Assembly (NCBI GenBank): GCA_028285405.1
Contig: JANQPH010000041.1
Location: 62,001 to 126,000, forward strand
Direction: 5' to 3'
Length of the DNA stretch: 64,000 nucleotides
Origin: Thermoleophilia bacterium
GTDB lineage: Bacteria; Actinomycetota; Thermoleophilia; Miltoncostaeales; Miltoncostaeaceae
Position numbers and translations under genes: made by a program. Positions within the stretch are counted from its first letter, which is position 1. Each line of letters begins with the position of its first letter. The notes below the pieces were generated by a model. That model had not been told where the DNA came from and searched no databases. It saw nothing but the letters and a program-made list of their open reading frames with translations. This document shows positions 54,722-64,000 of the stretch, piece after piece.

Positions 54722-57715
54722 GTGAAGCGCCCTTCCTTCTCGCTCTCGCTCCGAACCCGGCTGCTCGGACTCCTGCTCGTGCCGCTGCTCGGCATGGTCG
54801 TGTTCGCGAGCCTCTGGGCGGCGACCCGGGTCCAGGCCGCGCGTGACGCCGATGCGGCGCTCGAGCGCACCGAGGCCATCGCCGGCCTGACCAACCTGCA
54901 GCTCGACATGCAGGTGCACGGACGGCTCCTGGCCGTCCGGTCGGAGCCGGACCTGTTCGGACCGGTCACGCCGGTCCTCCAGGGTCGGGAGCAAGAGCTC
55001 GCAGCCGAGATCGACGAGCTGCTGGTGGACCTGGAGGCCTCGCGCGAGACGATCGCCGAGCTGGCCGGCACGACCCCCGCGCGGGTCCAGCAGCTCCTGA
55101 CCAGCGTGTCCGAGCTACGCGAGCGCATCATCAGCGCGACGCAGCTACCGACCGCCGCCGCCCGGCGGGCCGAGATCGACAGGACGTTCGACGACTACGA
55201 CACCACCGCGGAGCAGATGGAGGACCTGCTCGTGGCGATCGCGGGGCGCCGCGGCGGCGAGCTCGAGGCACCGGCGCTGATCTCGCTGACCGCGCTCAAC
55301 GGCTCCGTCGTGACCGACAGCGAGCTGCTGACGATCGCCTACCGCGAAGGGAAGATCGATGCCCCCACCGCGGCCCGACTGCGAGAGCTCGAGACCGAGC
55401 AGACCGTGCTCCTTCGCGTCATCGAGGCCATCGGGCTGGAGCAGGCCACCGCGGGCCTCTCGCGGTTCCAGAACTCCAGCGCCACCGGGACCTGGGACGA
55501 GCTGCGAGCGACCGCCATCGCGGCCGGCGTCGACGCCCCCCGGGGCGGGTCGGTCCCGCTCGACAGCGGCGGGCTCCTGGAGGGGGCCCTCGCCGCGAAC
55601 ACTCGCGCAACGTCGCTGTCGGACCTCCGTTCCGAGGTCGCCGACTCGCTCCTCGCTCAGTCCGAGAACGCGGCGCGCAGCGCGCGGACCGACCTCATCA
55701 TCGCCACGCTCCTGACCAGCGCGCTCATCATCGCGACGTTCATCCTCGGGCTGGTGACGGTCCGCAGGGTCTCGGCGCGGCTGGGCGCCCTCACCTCGCG
55801 GGCGCACCAGATCGGACGGGGCGACCTCGACGTCCAGCCGCTCGACGCTCGCGGGAACGACGAGATCACCGTGCTGGCGAGGTCGTTCGACGAGATGGCG
55901 GCGACGCTGGCGGGGGTCAGCCGGCAGGCGGACTCGATCGCCGAGGGTCGCACCGACGATCCGGCGCTCGCCGAGGAGCTGCCCGGTCAGATCGGGCGCA
56001 GCCTCCAAGGCTCCGTGGCCCGGCTGCGCAAGATCACCGCGCGCCTGCGAGCCGGTGAGGCCCTCGCGCGGTCCGTGGTCGAGAACGCCGCCGAGGCGAT
56101 CTGGCTCCTCGACGGAAACGGGCAGGTCGTCTGGACCAACGACGCCGCGGCGACGCTGCTCGGCCGTCCGGCCGACGAGCAGACCGGCATGACGCTCGAC
56201 CAGATCGTCGACATCTCGGGGCTCGGCCCGGACGAGGCCGCCACCGACCTGACCAGCCTCGACACCGAGGCGCTCTGCGAGGACGGCCGGCGCGTCCCGG
56301 TGCTCGTCTCGAGTCGGAGCGTCATCGGCGAGCGCGGCGAGACGCTCACCACCGTCCTGGCGCGGGACATCTCCGAGCGCAAGCAGTTCGAGGTCGAGCT
56401 GGTGCGGGCGGCGAGCCACGACGGTCTCACCGGACTCCCCAACCGCACGACCTTCGAGTCCAAGGTCGCCCGGGCAAGCGGACGCGCCCGCGAGACGGGC
56501 ACCCACTACGGCCTGCTCTTCCTCGACCTCGACCGCTTCAAGCGAGTGAACGACGCGAGGGGCCACCGGGTCGGAGACGGGCTTCTCACCGCCGTCGCAA
56601 AGCGGCTCCGCCGCGCGATCCGCGAGGAGGACGTCGTCGCTCGCATCGGGGGCGACGAGTTCGTGATCCTCGTCGAGGACGTCCCCGACCCCGACGTCCT
56701 CACCTCCCAGGCGGAACGGCTGCTCGCGGCGTTCGACACGCCCTTCGTGGTCGAGGGAGAAGAGGTCAACGTCACCGCGAGCATCGGGATCGCGGTCGGA
56801 GACGGCGCGCTGAGCGACCCGGCAGATCTGCTGCGGGGTGCGGACATCGCCATGTACCAGGCCAAGGAGGCGGGTCGCGGCCGGCTCGCTCGCTTCGACA
56901 GCGCAATCCGCGACTGGGCCGAGACGCGGCGTGACCTCGAGGAGAGCCTGCGCGAGGCCCTGCGGGATGGCGACATCGATGTCGCCTACCAGCCGATCGT
57001 CCGTGTGTCGGATCGCGAGCTCTGGGGCGCCGAGCTGCTGGCGCGATGGACCCTCGACGGCTCGCCGGTGCCACCGTCCATCTTCATCCCCATCGCCGAG
57101 GCGACCGGCCTGGTCGCGGACATCGGCAGCCGACTGCTCGAGCGCGCGTGCGATCGACTCGGCGAGTGGCGGGACGATCCAGCGCTCGGCGACCTGCGCC
57201 TCACGGTCAACGTCTCGGGCATGCAGCTGTCCCGCGGCGACCTCGCAGACGAGGTCGTCGGGTACCTGCAGCGCTCCGGCGCAGATGGCAGCCGCCTCGG
57301 CCTCGAGCTCACCGAGAGCTACCTGCTCGCCGAGCCCGAGGAGGCACGCACGCCACTCGAACGGCTCCGGGCCGAGGGCGTCGGCGTGGCGATCGACGAC
57401 TTCGGCACCGGCTACGCCTCGCTCAGCTACCTCCGGACGCTTCCGGTCGACTCGGTCAAGATCGACCGCAGCTTCCTCGCGGGCATCGGACACGAGTCGG
57501 TCGATCGCGCGATCGTCGAGATGATCACCTCGGTCGCGCATTCGACGGACCTCGAGGTCGTGGCCGAGGGGGTCGAGACGGACGAGCAGTTCTCGGCGGT
57601 CGCGGCGGCCGGCTGCGACCTGGCGCAGGGTTTCCACTTCGCCAGGCCGATGCCGCTCGAGGAGTTCCTCGACTGGGCGCGGGCGGGCTCGGGCGCGTGG
57701 CTGCTCAGGCCGTAG
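54722..57715 (+). CDS. Membrane GGDEF-EAL cyclic-di-GMP protein with HAMP and PAS
   Basis: 997 residues. TM1 is near residue 12-35, then ~275 extracytoplasmic residues (nitrate/nitrite-sensor-like helical domain), TM2 near 320-342 (LIIATLLTSALIIATFILGL), HAMP, PAS (about 450-560), GGDEF and EAL. The cyclase site is RIGGDEF, with an RxxD inhibitory site (REED) just before. In the EAL domain the first motif reads ELLAR (ExLxR kept), with LTES, DDFGTGYASLSYL, VKID, EGVET and the final Gln present, so it is probably active. GTG 54722. Confidence 0.9.
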   Translation: MKRPSFSLSLRTRLLGLLLVPLLGMVVFASLWAATRVQAARDADAALERTEAIAGLTNLQLDMQVHGRLLAVRSEPDLFGPVTPVLQGREQELAAEIDELLVDLEASRETIAELAGTTPARVQQLLTSVSELRERIISATQLPTAAARRAEIDRTFDDYDTTAEQMEDLLVAIAGRRGGELEAPALISLTALNGSVVTDSELLTIAYREGKIDAPTAARLRELETEQTVLLRVIEAIGLEQATAGLSRFQNSSATGTWDELRATAIAAGVDAPRGGSVPLDSGGLLEGALAANTRATSLSDLRSEVADSLLAQSENAARSARTDLIIATLLTSALIIATFILGLVTVRRVSARLGALTSRAHQIGRGDLDVQPLDARGNDEITVLARSFDEMAATLAGVSRQADSIAEGRTDDPALAEELPGQIGRSLQGSVARLRKITARLRAGEALARSVVENAAEAIWLLDGNGQVVWTNDAAATLLGRPADEQTGMTLDQIVDISGLGPDEAATDLTSLDTEALCEDGRRVPVLVSSRSVIGERGETLTTVLARDISERKQFEVELVRAASHDGLTGLPNRTTFESKVARASGRARETGTHYGLLFLDLDRFKRVNDARGHRVGDGLLTAVAKRLRRAIREEDVVARIGGDEFVILVEDVPDPDVLTSQAERLLAAFDTPFVVEGEEVNVTASIGIAVGDGALSDPADLLRGADIAMYQAKEAGRGRLARFDSAIRDWAETRRDLEESLREALRDGDIDVAYQPIVRVSDRELWGAELLARWTLDGSPVPPSIFIPIAEATGLVADIGSRLLERACDRLGEWRDDPALGDLRLTVNVSGMQLSRGDLADEVVGYLQRSGADGSRLGLELTESYLLAEPEEARTPLERLRAEGVGVAIDDFGTGYASLSYLRTLPVDSVKIDRSFLAGIGHESVDRAIVEMITSVAHSTDLEVVAEGVETDEQFSAVAAAGCDLAQGFHFARPMPLEEFLDWARAGSGAWLLRP

Positions 57716-58193
57716 CTCGCGGCACCCGCCGCTCCGCGGCCGCGACATAGGCGATCTGGAGGAAGTCCGCGAGGCCGTGGACGGCCAGGATCGTCGCGAC
57801 GAATCGCGTCCGCCGTGGCGCGAGGGCATGCGAGATCACGAAGCCGGCGCCGATCCACTCGCCGATGCAGAAGGGGCACACCAGCAGCTGGCCGATGGCC
57901 CGGCGCATACCGCGCCCGACCACCACGCTCTCCTCCTCGCCCGGCTGGCCCTTGCCCTGGTAGCTCGAGAACGGCGCGCGGATCCACGCCGTGACTTTGT
58001 CGTGCGTGATGTCGCGGGCGAGCTTCTGCGTCGCGAGCGAGATCAGCGCCAGGTCCTGCCAGTCGATCTTCTCGGGCAGTCGCCGACGACGCTCGATCGC
58101 CGCGGCAGCCGCGGCGATCCCCGCGACATGAGCCCCCGTGAGCACCGCGTAGGCGCCCAGCGGACGCTCGGAGGCTTCCCTCGGGCTCGGCAC
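57705..58193 (-). CDS. DUF1360 family membrane protein
   Basis: 162 residues. LISLATQKLARDITHDKVTAWIRAPF and LVCPFCIGEWIGAGF carry the family's KLxxxITxDxVTxxxRxPF and CPFCxGxW signatures. At least two hydrophobic helices near the C-terminus. Function unknown. GTG 58193; the stop lies 11 bases inside the end of the convergent GGDEF-EAL gene. The upstream gap is shared with the divergent secreted protein gene. Confidence 0.8.
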   Translation of the reverse strand: MPSPREASERPLGAYAVLTGAHVAGIAAAAAAIERRRRLPEKIDWQDLALISLATQKLARDITHDKVTAWIRAPFSSYQGKGQPGEEESVVVGRGMRRAIGQLLVCPFCIGEWIGAGFVISHALAPRRTRFVATILAVHGLADFLQIAYVAAAERRVPRATA

Positions 58194-58244
58194 CCGGCCA
58201 AGGCTACTCGCCCCCGGTGCGACGGGGGCAATAGGATTCGGTCC

Positions 58245-59570
58245 ATGCGGCTGGGCCTGATCGGGGGCGTCGCGGTCGTCGCCACGATGGCGGTGGGGAC
58301 CGGGCTGTCCCACGGCGCATCGTGGACGCCGGCCACGCCGCTGCCGAAGGTTCCGACGAAGGCCACGCCGGCGATCACGCTCGCCCCCAACGGCTCCGCC
58401 TCGGCGATCGTCGTCCGTCTCGGTCCCCGCCCCCGCGTTCTCGAGGTCGCCCGCCGCAACCGGGGAAGCCGCCTCTGGCGGGCGAGGGCATCGGTCCGAT
58501 CGGTCCCCAAGAACCGCCTCGAGACACCCGAGGTCGAGGTCGACCGGCGCGGCCGGGCGATCGCCGCCTGGGCGGATCGGCGTGGGATCTGGACCTCCGT
58601 CAGGCGATCTCCACTGGGCCGCTGGACCCCGCCACTTCTCGTGTCCGGAGCCGACCGGCCCACGCCGGGATGGGGCTGGGACATCGAGGGCTCGCTGCGG
58701 GGAACCGTGCTGGTGACGTGGCACACGGATGCCGGAGTGCGGGGCGCGATCGGATCGACCACGGGGACCTTCGAGGAGCCCGTCTCGATCGGCGGTCCGG
58801 GCTTCCGGAAGGCGCCACCGTCCGCGGCCGTGGCGGCCGACGGCAGCCTGGTCGTCGTCTGGACCGGCGAGCGGCGGGAGACCTTCCTGACGGCCCGCCG
58901 GCCCGCCGAGGGGGACGCCTTCGCCGAGGTCCCGTCGATCGACGTCACGGACCCGGGGCGACCACGGCTGGCGGTGGGCAGGGACGGAGCCGCCGGCCTG
59001 ATCTACTCGGTGTTCCGTGACTTCGTGAACATCGAGGACCTGGATTTCTCCGAGTACAAGGTCCTCTTTCATCGCCTCGGCCCCGATGATCAGCGCTGGT
59101 CACCTGCACGGACCATCGTGGCCGGCGACGAGTCGCAGCTCGAGGACGCGCAAACCGGTGGTCTCGTCATGGACGGCTCGGGTCGCGCAATCGCGCTCGT
59201 CCAGACCGTCGACGTGACGGTGCCGGGAAACCCAGAGGACATCGACGTCACGATCATTCAACGGGGCGGCACCGGACGGATCTGGAGCAACCCGGTCGGT
59301 TTCCAGTTTCCGCCCGGCGCCCAGATCGTCCCGACGCGCCGGGGAGCCGCGATCGGCTGGTACGAGCAGGGTGAGCCGGGGATCACCAAGGTGCCCCGCC
59401 TGCGCGAGACGTACGTCGTGACGACGCGGCCGGGACGGAACACGCCGACCAAGCGGCGGCAGCTCGGCGGAAAGCGGTCCGAGCTCCGTGGCCTCTACGG
59501 CGGACCGGGTGGAGCCGCCGCGCTCCTCCGTGAGCCGCGGCGCTGGGTGGTCTCCCTCTACCGAGGGTGA
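58245..59570 (+). CDS. Secreted hypothetical protein, probable beta-propeller-like repeats
   Basis: 441 residues. The signal peptide MRLGLIGGVAVVATMAVGTGLSHG is followed by repeats of pattern VDRRGRAIAAW, VAADGSLVVVWTGE, VGRDGAAGLIYSV, VMDGSGRAIALVQ. These recur about every 50-60 residues and fit blades of a propeller. No catalytic motif recognised. It ends 15 bases from the convergent fusA gene's stop. ATG 58245. Confidence 0.7.
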   Translation: MRLGLIGGVAVVATMAVGTGLSHGASWTPATPLPKVPTKATPAITLAPNGSASAIVVRLGPRPRVLEVARRNRGSRLWRARASVRSVPKNRLETPEVEVDRRGRAIAAWADRRGIWTSVRRSPLGRWTPPLLVSGADRPTPGWGWDIEGSLRGTVLVTWHTDAGVRGAIGSTTGTFEEPVSIGGPGFRKAPPSAAVAADGSLVVVWTGERRETFLTARRPAEGDAFAEVPSIDVTDPGRPRLAVGRDGAAGLIYSVFRDFVNIEDLDFSEYKVLFHRLGPDDQRWSPARTIVAGDESQLEDAQTGGLVMDGSGRAIALVQTVDVTVPGNPEDIDVTIIQRGGTGRIWSNPVGFQFPPGAQIVPTRRGAAIGWYEQGEPGITKVPRLRETYVVTTRPGRNTPTKRRQLGGKRSELRGLYGGPGGAAALLREPRRWVVSLYRG

Positions 59571-59585
59571 CCCGACGGGCGGTCG

Positions 59586-61685
<2,100 letters not shown>

Positions 61686-61768
61686 CGGACCGTCTCCTTG
61701 CGCGCTGTTCCTGCCCGGACCCGGCCGGACACCGTCCTCGATTCAGCCGCGGCTGCGCGGCCCCGATC

Positions 61769-62239
61769 TCACCAGCGGTAGTGCGCGAACGCCTTGTTCG
61801 CCTGGGCCATCCGGTAGAGGTCGTCCTTGCGCTTGTAGGCCCCACCCTGGGACCCGAGCGCGTCGAGCAGCTCGTTGGCGAGGCGCTCGCTCATCTCCTT
61901 CTCGCGCCGGTCACGCGCGTGCTGCACGAGCCACCGGATGGCCAGCGTGCGACCGCGCCGTGGCGGTACCTCGATGGGCACCTGGTAGGTGGCCCCGCCG
62001 ACCCGCCGGGACTTGACCTCGAGCACCGGGGTCAGGTTGCGGACGGCCTCTTCTGCGACCTCGACCGGCTCGCGACCGGTGCGGTCGCGGATCCGCTCGA
62101 GCGCGCCGTAGACGACCCGCTCGGCCACCGAGCGCTTGCCGTCGCGAAGAACCCGGTTGACCATCTGGGTGACCAGTGCGCTGCCGTAGACGGGGTCGGC
62201 GTCGAGCGTCCGGCGCGGCGGTGTTGAGCGACGCGGCAT
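61769..62239 (-). CDS. rpsG: 30S ribosomal protein S7
   Basis: 156 residues. [66 protein letters not shown], and [27 protein letters not shown] 62239, two bases after rpsL. Confidence 0.97.
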   Translation of the reverse strand: MPRRSTPPRRTLDADPVYGSALVTQMVNRVLRDGKRSVAERVVYGALERIRDRTGREPVEVAEEAVRNLTPVLEVKSRRVGGATYQVPIEVPPRRGRTLAIRWLVQHARDRREKEMSERLANELLDALGSQGGAYKRKDDLYRMAQANKAFAHYRW

Positions 62240-62241
62240 GG

Positions 62242-62613
62242 CTAGCGCGGCGCCTTGGCGCCGTACTTCGAGCGCGCCTTGCGACGCTCGTCGACGCCGG
62301 CGGCGTCGAGCGCGCCCCGGATCACCTTGTAGCGCACGCCCGGCAGATCCTTGACGCGGCCTCCGCGGACGAGCACGACCGAGTGCTCCTGCAGGTTGTG
62401 CCCCTCGCCCGGGATGTAGCTCGTGACCTCCATCTGGTTCGTGAGGCGGACGCGAGCCACCTTGCGCAGGGCCGAGTTCGGCTTCTTCGGGGTGGTCGTA
62501 TAGACGCGGGTGCAGACACCGCGCTTCTGCGACGCGCCACGAAGGGCCGGGGTCGACATCTTCTGGGCTTTGGGCTTGCGGCCCTTTCGGACCATCTGGT
62601 TGATCGTCGGCAA
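62242..62613 (-). CDS. rpsL: 30S ribosomal protein S12
   Basis: 123 residues from TTG 62613, which gives the canonical [11 protein letters not shown] start. Decoding-site segments [17 protein letters not shown] and [19 protein letters not shown] keep the lysines that mutate in streptomycin resistance. An in-frame upstream ATG at 62715 would add 34 non-conserved residues. The upstream gap (62614-62736) has a -10-like TACCGT at 62684-62689 but no convincing -35. Confidence 0.96.
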   Translation of the reverse strand: MPTINQMVRKGRKPKAQKMSTPALRGASQKRGVCTRVYTTTPKKPNSALRKVARVRLTNQMEVTSYIPGEGHNLQEHSVVLVRGGRVKDLPGVRYKVIRGALDAAGVDERRKARSKYGAKAPR

Positions 62614-62736
62614 GAGCTGCTTTCGTTCGGTGTACGCGACGGAGCAGAGGCCAGGGGCTCCCGGCCGCCTGGTCAGCCAGCGGACGGTAGCAGAGAATGC
62701 CCGCCCGGTCGCCAACGCGCGACCGGTTTCGACCGC

Positions 62737-63525
62737 TCAGCGCTCTGGAATCGCTGGCGCGAGATCCACCAGGTCGAGGGTCGTGCGCGTCGTCAGCTGG
62801 GCGACCCCCTCGACGTCCATCTCGAGGCGCCAGCGGATCGGAATCGCCCGCTCGGACGACCACCACACGGTCTCGGACCTCGTGCCCGGATGGGCGCCGC
62901 CGGTCGTGCTGTCGACCCGGATCACGACGACCGGGACCGACTCGCCCCCGACGGTGAGCTCGTCGCGCCGCACGATCCGCGAGCGTGCCTCGACGGGCAG
63001 CGAGCCGGCGCGGTACTCGTCGCTCCAGGCCCGGCCGACCTCGGGCACGATCGGCACGCGGCGTGGCGGCGGCACGAGATCGCGCCGGTCGTCGCGGCCG
63101 ATGCCGACGAGCGTCACGTCGGTGCGCCGCCACTCCTCACGGATCCACCCGTCCTCGACGCCGTACCGGACGCCTTCGATGTGCTCGCCGCTCAGGAACG
63201 CGGTGGCCTCGTAGCCGCTCCGGGAGACCGACCCAACCGCGATCCGAGCGGCATCGGGAAGGTCACGCCGCACCGCGAGCGGGCCCGCTCCGACGCGCTC
63301 CCACCCGTCCTGCGCGTACGTGTAGACGCCGGGAGCCGGGACGCCGGCCGAGGGCGACTCCGCCGCGCTCGGGTCGATCTGCTCGAGCGCCCGCTCCTCG
63401 GTGACCTCGCTCGACTGGCGACCAGCCGTGAGCGCCCACATGCCGACGCCCACGAGCGCAACGGCCACGGCGGTCGCGACGACGATCGCCGCGCGCCACC
63501 TGCCTCGAAGACGACGCCACCACAT
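62737..63525 (-). CDS. Hypothetical membrane-anchored extracytoplasmic protein
   Basis: 262 residues. A basic N-terminus and one helix ([24 protein letters not shown]) anchor a soluble domain of about 225 residues outside the cell. The domain has alternating beta-like segments ([32 protein letters not shown]). No family recognised; the layout resembles lipoprotein/sorting-like proteins but I claim no function. 123 bases upstream of rpsL on the same strand. Confidence 0.65.
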   Translation of the reverse strand: MWWRRLRGRWRAAIVVATAVAVALVGVGMWALTAGRQSSEVTEERALEQIDPSAAESPSAGVPAPGVYTYAQDGWERVGAGPLAVRRDLPDAARIAVGSVSRSGYEATAFLSGEHIEGVRYGVEDGWIREEWRRTDVTLVGIGRDDRRDLVPPPRRVPIVPEVGRAWSDEYRAGSLPVEARSRIVRRDELTVGGESVPVVVIRVDSTTGGAHPGTRSETVWWSSERAIPIRWRLEMDVEGVAQLTTRTTLDLVDLAPAIPER

Positions 63526-63566
63526 CGGTGCATGGTCGCACGCGCTCCATCACTACCCTGCGGTGC

Positions 63567-63851
63567 ATGGGGTCGAGCGCACTCATCGGACTGGTCGGTC
63601 TCACGGCGGTGGACGACCCGACGCTCTCGCAGCTGTCGACCGCCGGCGTGATCTTCGTCATCCTGCTCTTCGTCGGGCTCACCGCCGCGGTCGCGATCCC
63701 GATCTGGCGGAGAAACGCGCGCCGTCGCAGGAACGAGGATCGGCTCCGCCGGGCCGGTCACCTCGGCGCGCCGGGGCCGGTCGGTGGCACTCGAGAGCAG
63801 ACCGGGTCCCGAGCGGACGGACCCCCGCCGCCGGGTGATCCGAGCCCCTGA
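63567..63851 (+). CDS. Small single-pass membrane protein
   Basis: 94 residues from ATG 63567. A central hydrophobic helix (STAGVIFVILLFVGLTAAVAIPIW) is followed by a strongly basic stretch (RRNARRRRNEDRLRRAG), which predicts a cytoplasmic Pro/Gly-rich tail. No family recognised. Divergent from the membrane-anchored protein gene 41 bases away. Confidence 0.6.
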   Translation: MGSSALIGLVGLTAVDDPTLSQLSTAGVIFVILLFVGLTAAVAIPIWRRNARRRRNEDRLRRAGHLGAPGPVGGTREQTGSRADGPPPPGDPSP

Positions 63852-63936
63852 GTCGGGGCGGGGCCGTTGTGCGAGGAGGGTGAGATCGCGCGACATCACA
63901 GGCCCCACCGGCCACCTCGTCGAGAGGCCGAGAATG

Positions 63937-63966
63937 CCGAAGCCCCGCACGTCGGCGGGGCTTCGG
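63937..63966. terminator. Strong hairpin near the right edge
   Basis: CCGAAGCCCCGC (63937-63948), loop ACGTCG, GCGGGGCTTCGG (63955-63966): a perfect 12-bp stem 86 bases after the small membrane protein gene. Likely a terminator for that gene, for a gene beyond the right edge, or for both. No other feature is seen from 63852 to 64000. Confidence 0.65.
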
Positions 63967-64000
63967 GTCACGCTCGTGGTGCGCCCCATACGGGCGCCGC

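Overview
This 64-kb window is a chromosomal segment of a GC-rich Gram-positive bacterium, most likely an actinobacterium and possibly of the Thermoleophilia type. The support is the strong G/C bias at third codon positions, many GTG starts, a zinc-type S14, and the S10-spc-alpha gene order. The placement comes from reading the sequence; no tree was built. Nothing looks like a prophage, integron, CRISPR array or recent island.

Left part (1-15.2 kb): mixed housekeeping genes. These are a phosphate-binding protein, tRNA-Lys, an amidase, a pterin dehydratase coupled to pyrD, a CHASE3-HAMP-PP2C phosphatase, an adenosine-deaminase-like enzyme, a bolA-grx4 pair, a YyaL-type thioredoxin-fold protein, a J-domain protein, an acyl-CoA ligase and a sugar porter. 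Next comes tRNA-Trp-secE-nusG-rplKA-rplJL (15.3-18.9 kb). rpoBC does not follow rplL. Instead there is a repeat locus and a convergent operon with a TrmA/RlmD-type rRNA methyltransferase. From 21 to 29.3 kb lie a methyltransferase, DUF488, nfu, tRNA-Pro, a small HTH-like gene, a PBP4-type carboxypeptidase, ligA, a HAD phosphatase and surE.

Middle (29.4-51.3 kb, all on the minus strand): tuf-rpsJ-rplCDWB-rpsS-rplV-rpsC-rplP-rpmC-rpsQ-rplNXE-rpsNH-rplFR-rpsE-rpmD-rplO-secY-adk-map, then osmC and nudix where infA would normally sit, then rpmJ-rpsMKD-rpoA-rplQ-truA. With small gaps this runs into a pyruvate-decarboxylase-like ThDP enzyme, an NHLP-like small protein and a UbiD decarboxylase. The genes rpsL-rpsG-fusA lie 8 kb from tuf (59.6-62.6 kb). 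They are separated from it by a D-lactate/glycolate-dehydrogenase-like flavoprotein, a deazaflavin-type nitroreductase, a GGDEF-EAL protein, a DUF1360 protein and a secreted protein.

The most unusual feature is a family of mosaic intergenic repeats at three places (16.4, 19.0-19.3 and 24.5-24.9 kb). They are built from three modules (C, B, A), each with long stems in which paired bases have changed together between copies. All copies lie directly 3' of a plus-strand gene, in that gene's orientation, which suggests a structured RNA or mobile 3'-end element. Other oddities are probable CTG starts (rplJ, dacB, the PP2C phosphatase), a probable ATA start for adk, an L4 protein with a 185-residue acidic tail, and a terminator-like hairpin in the tuf leader.
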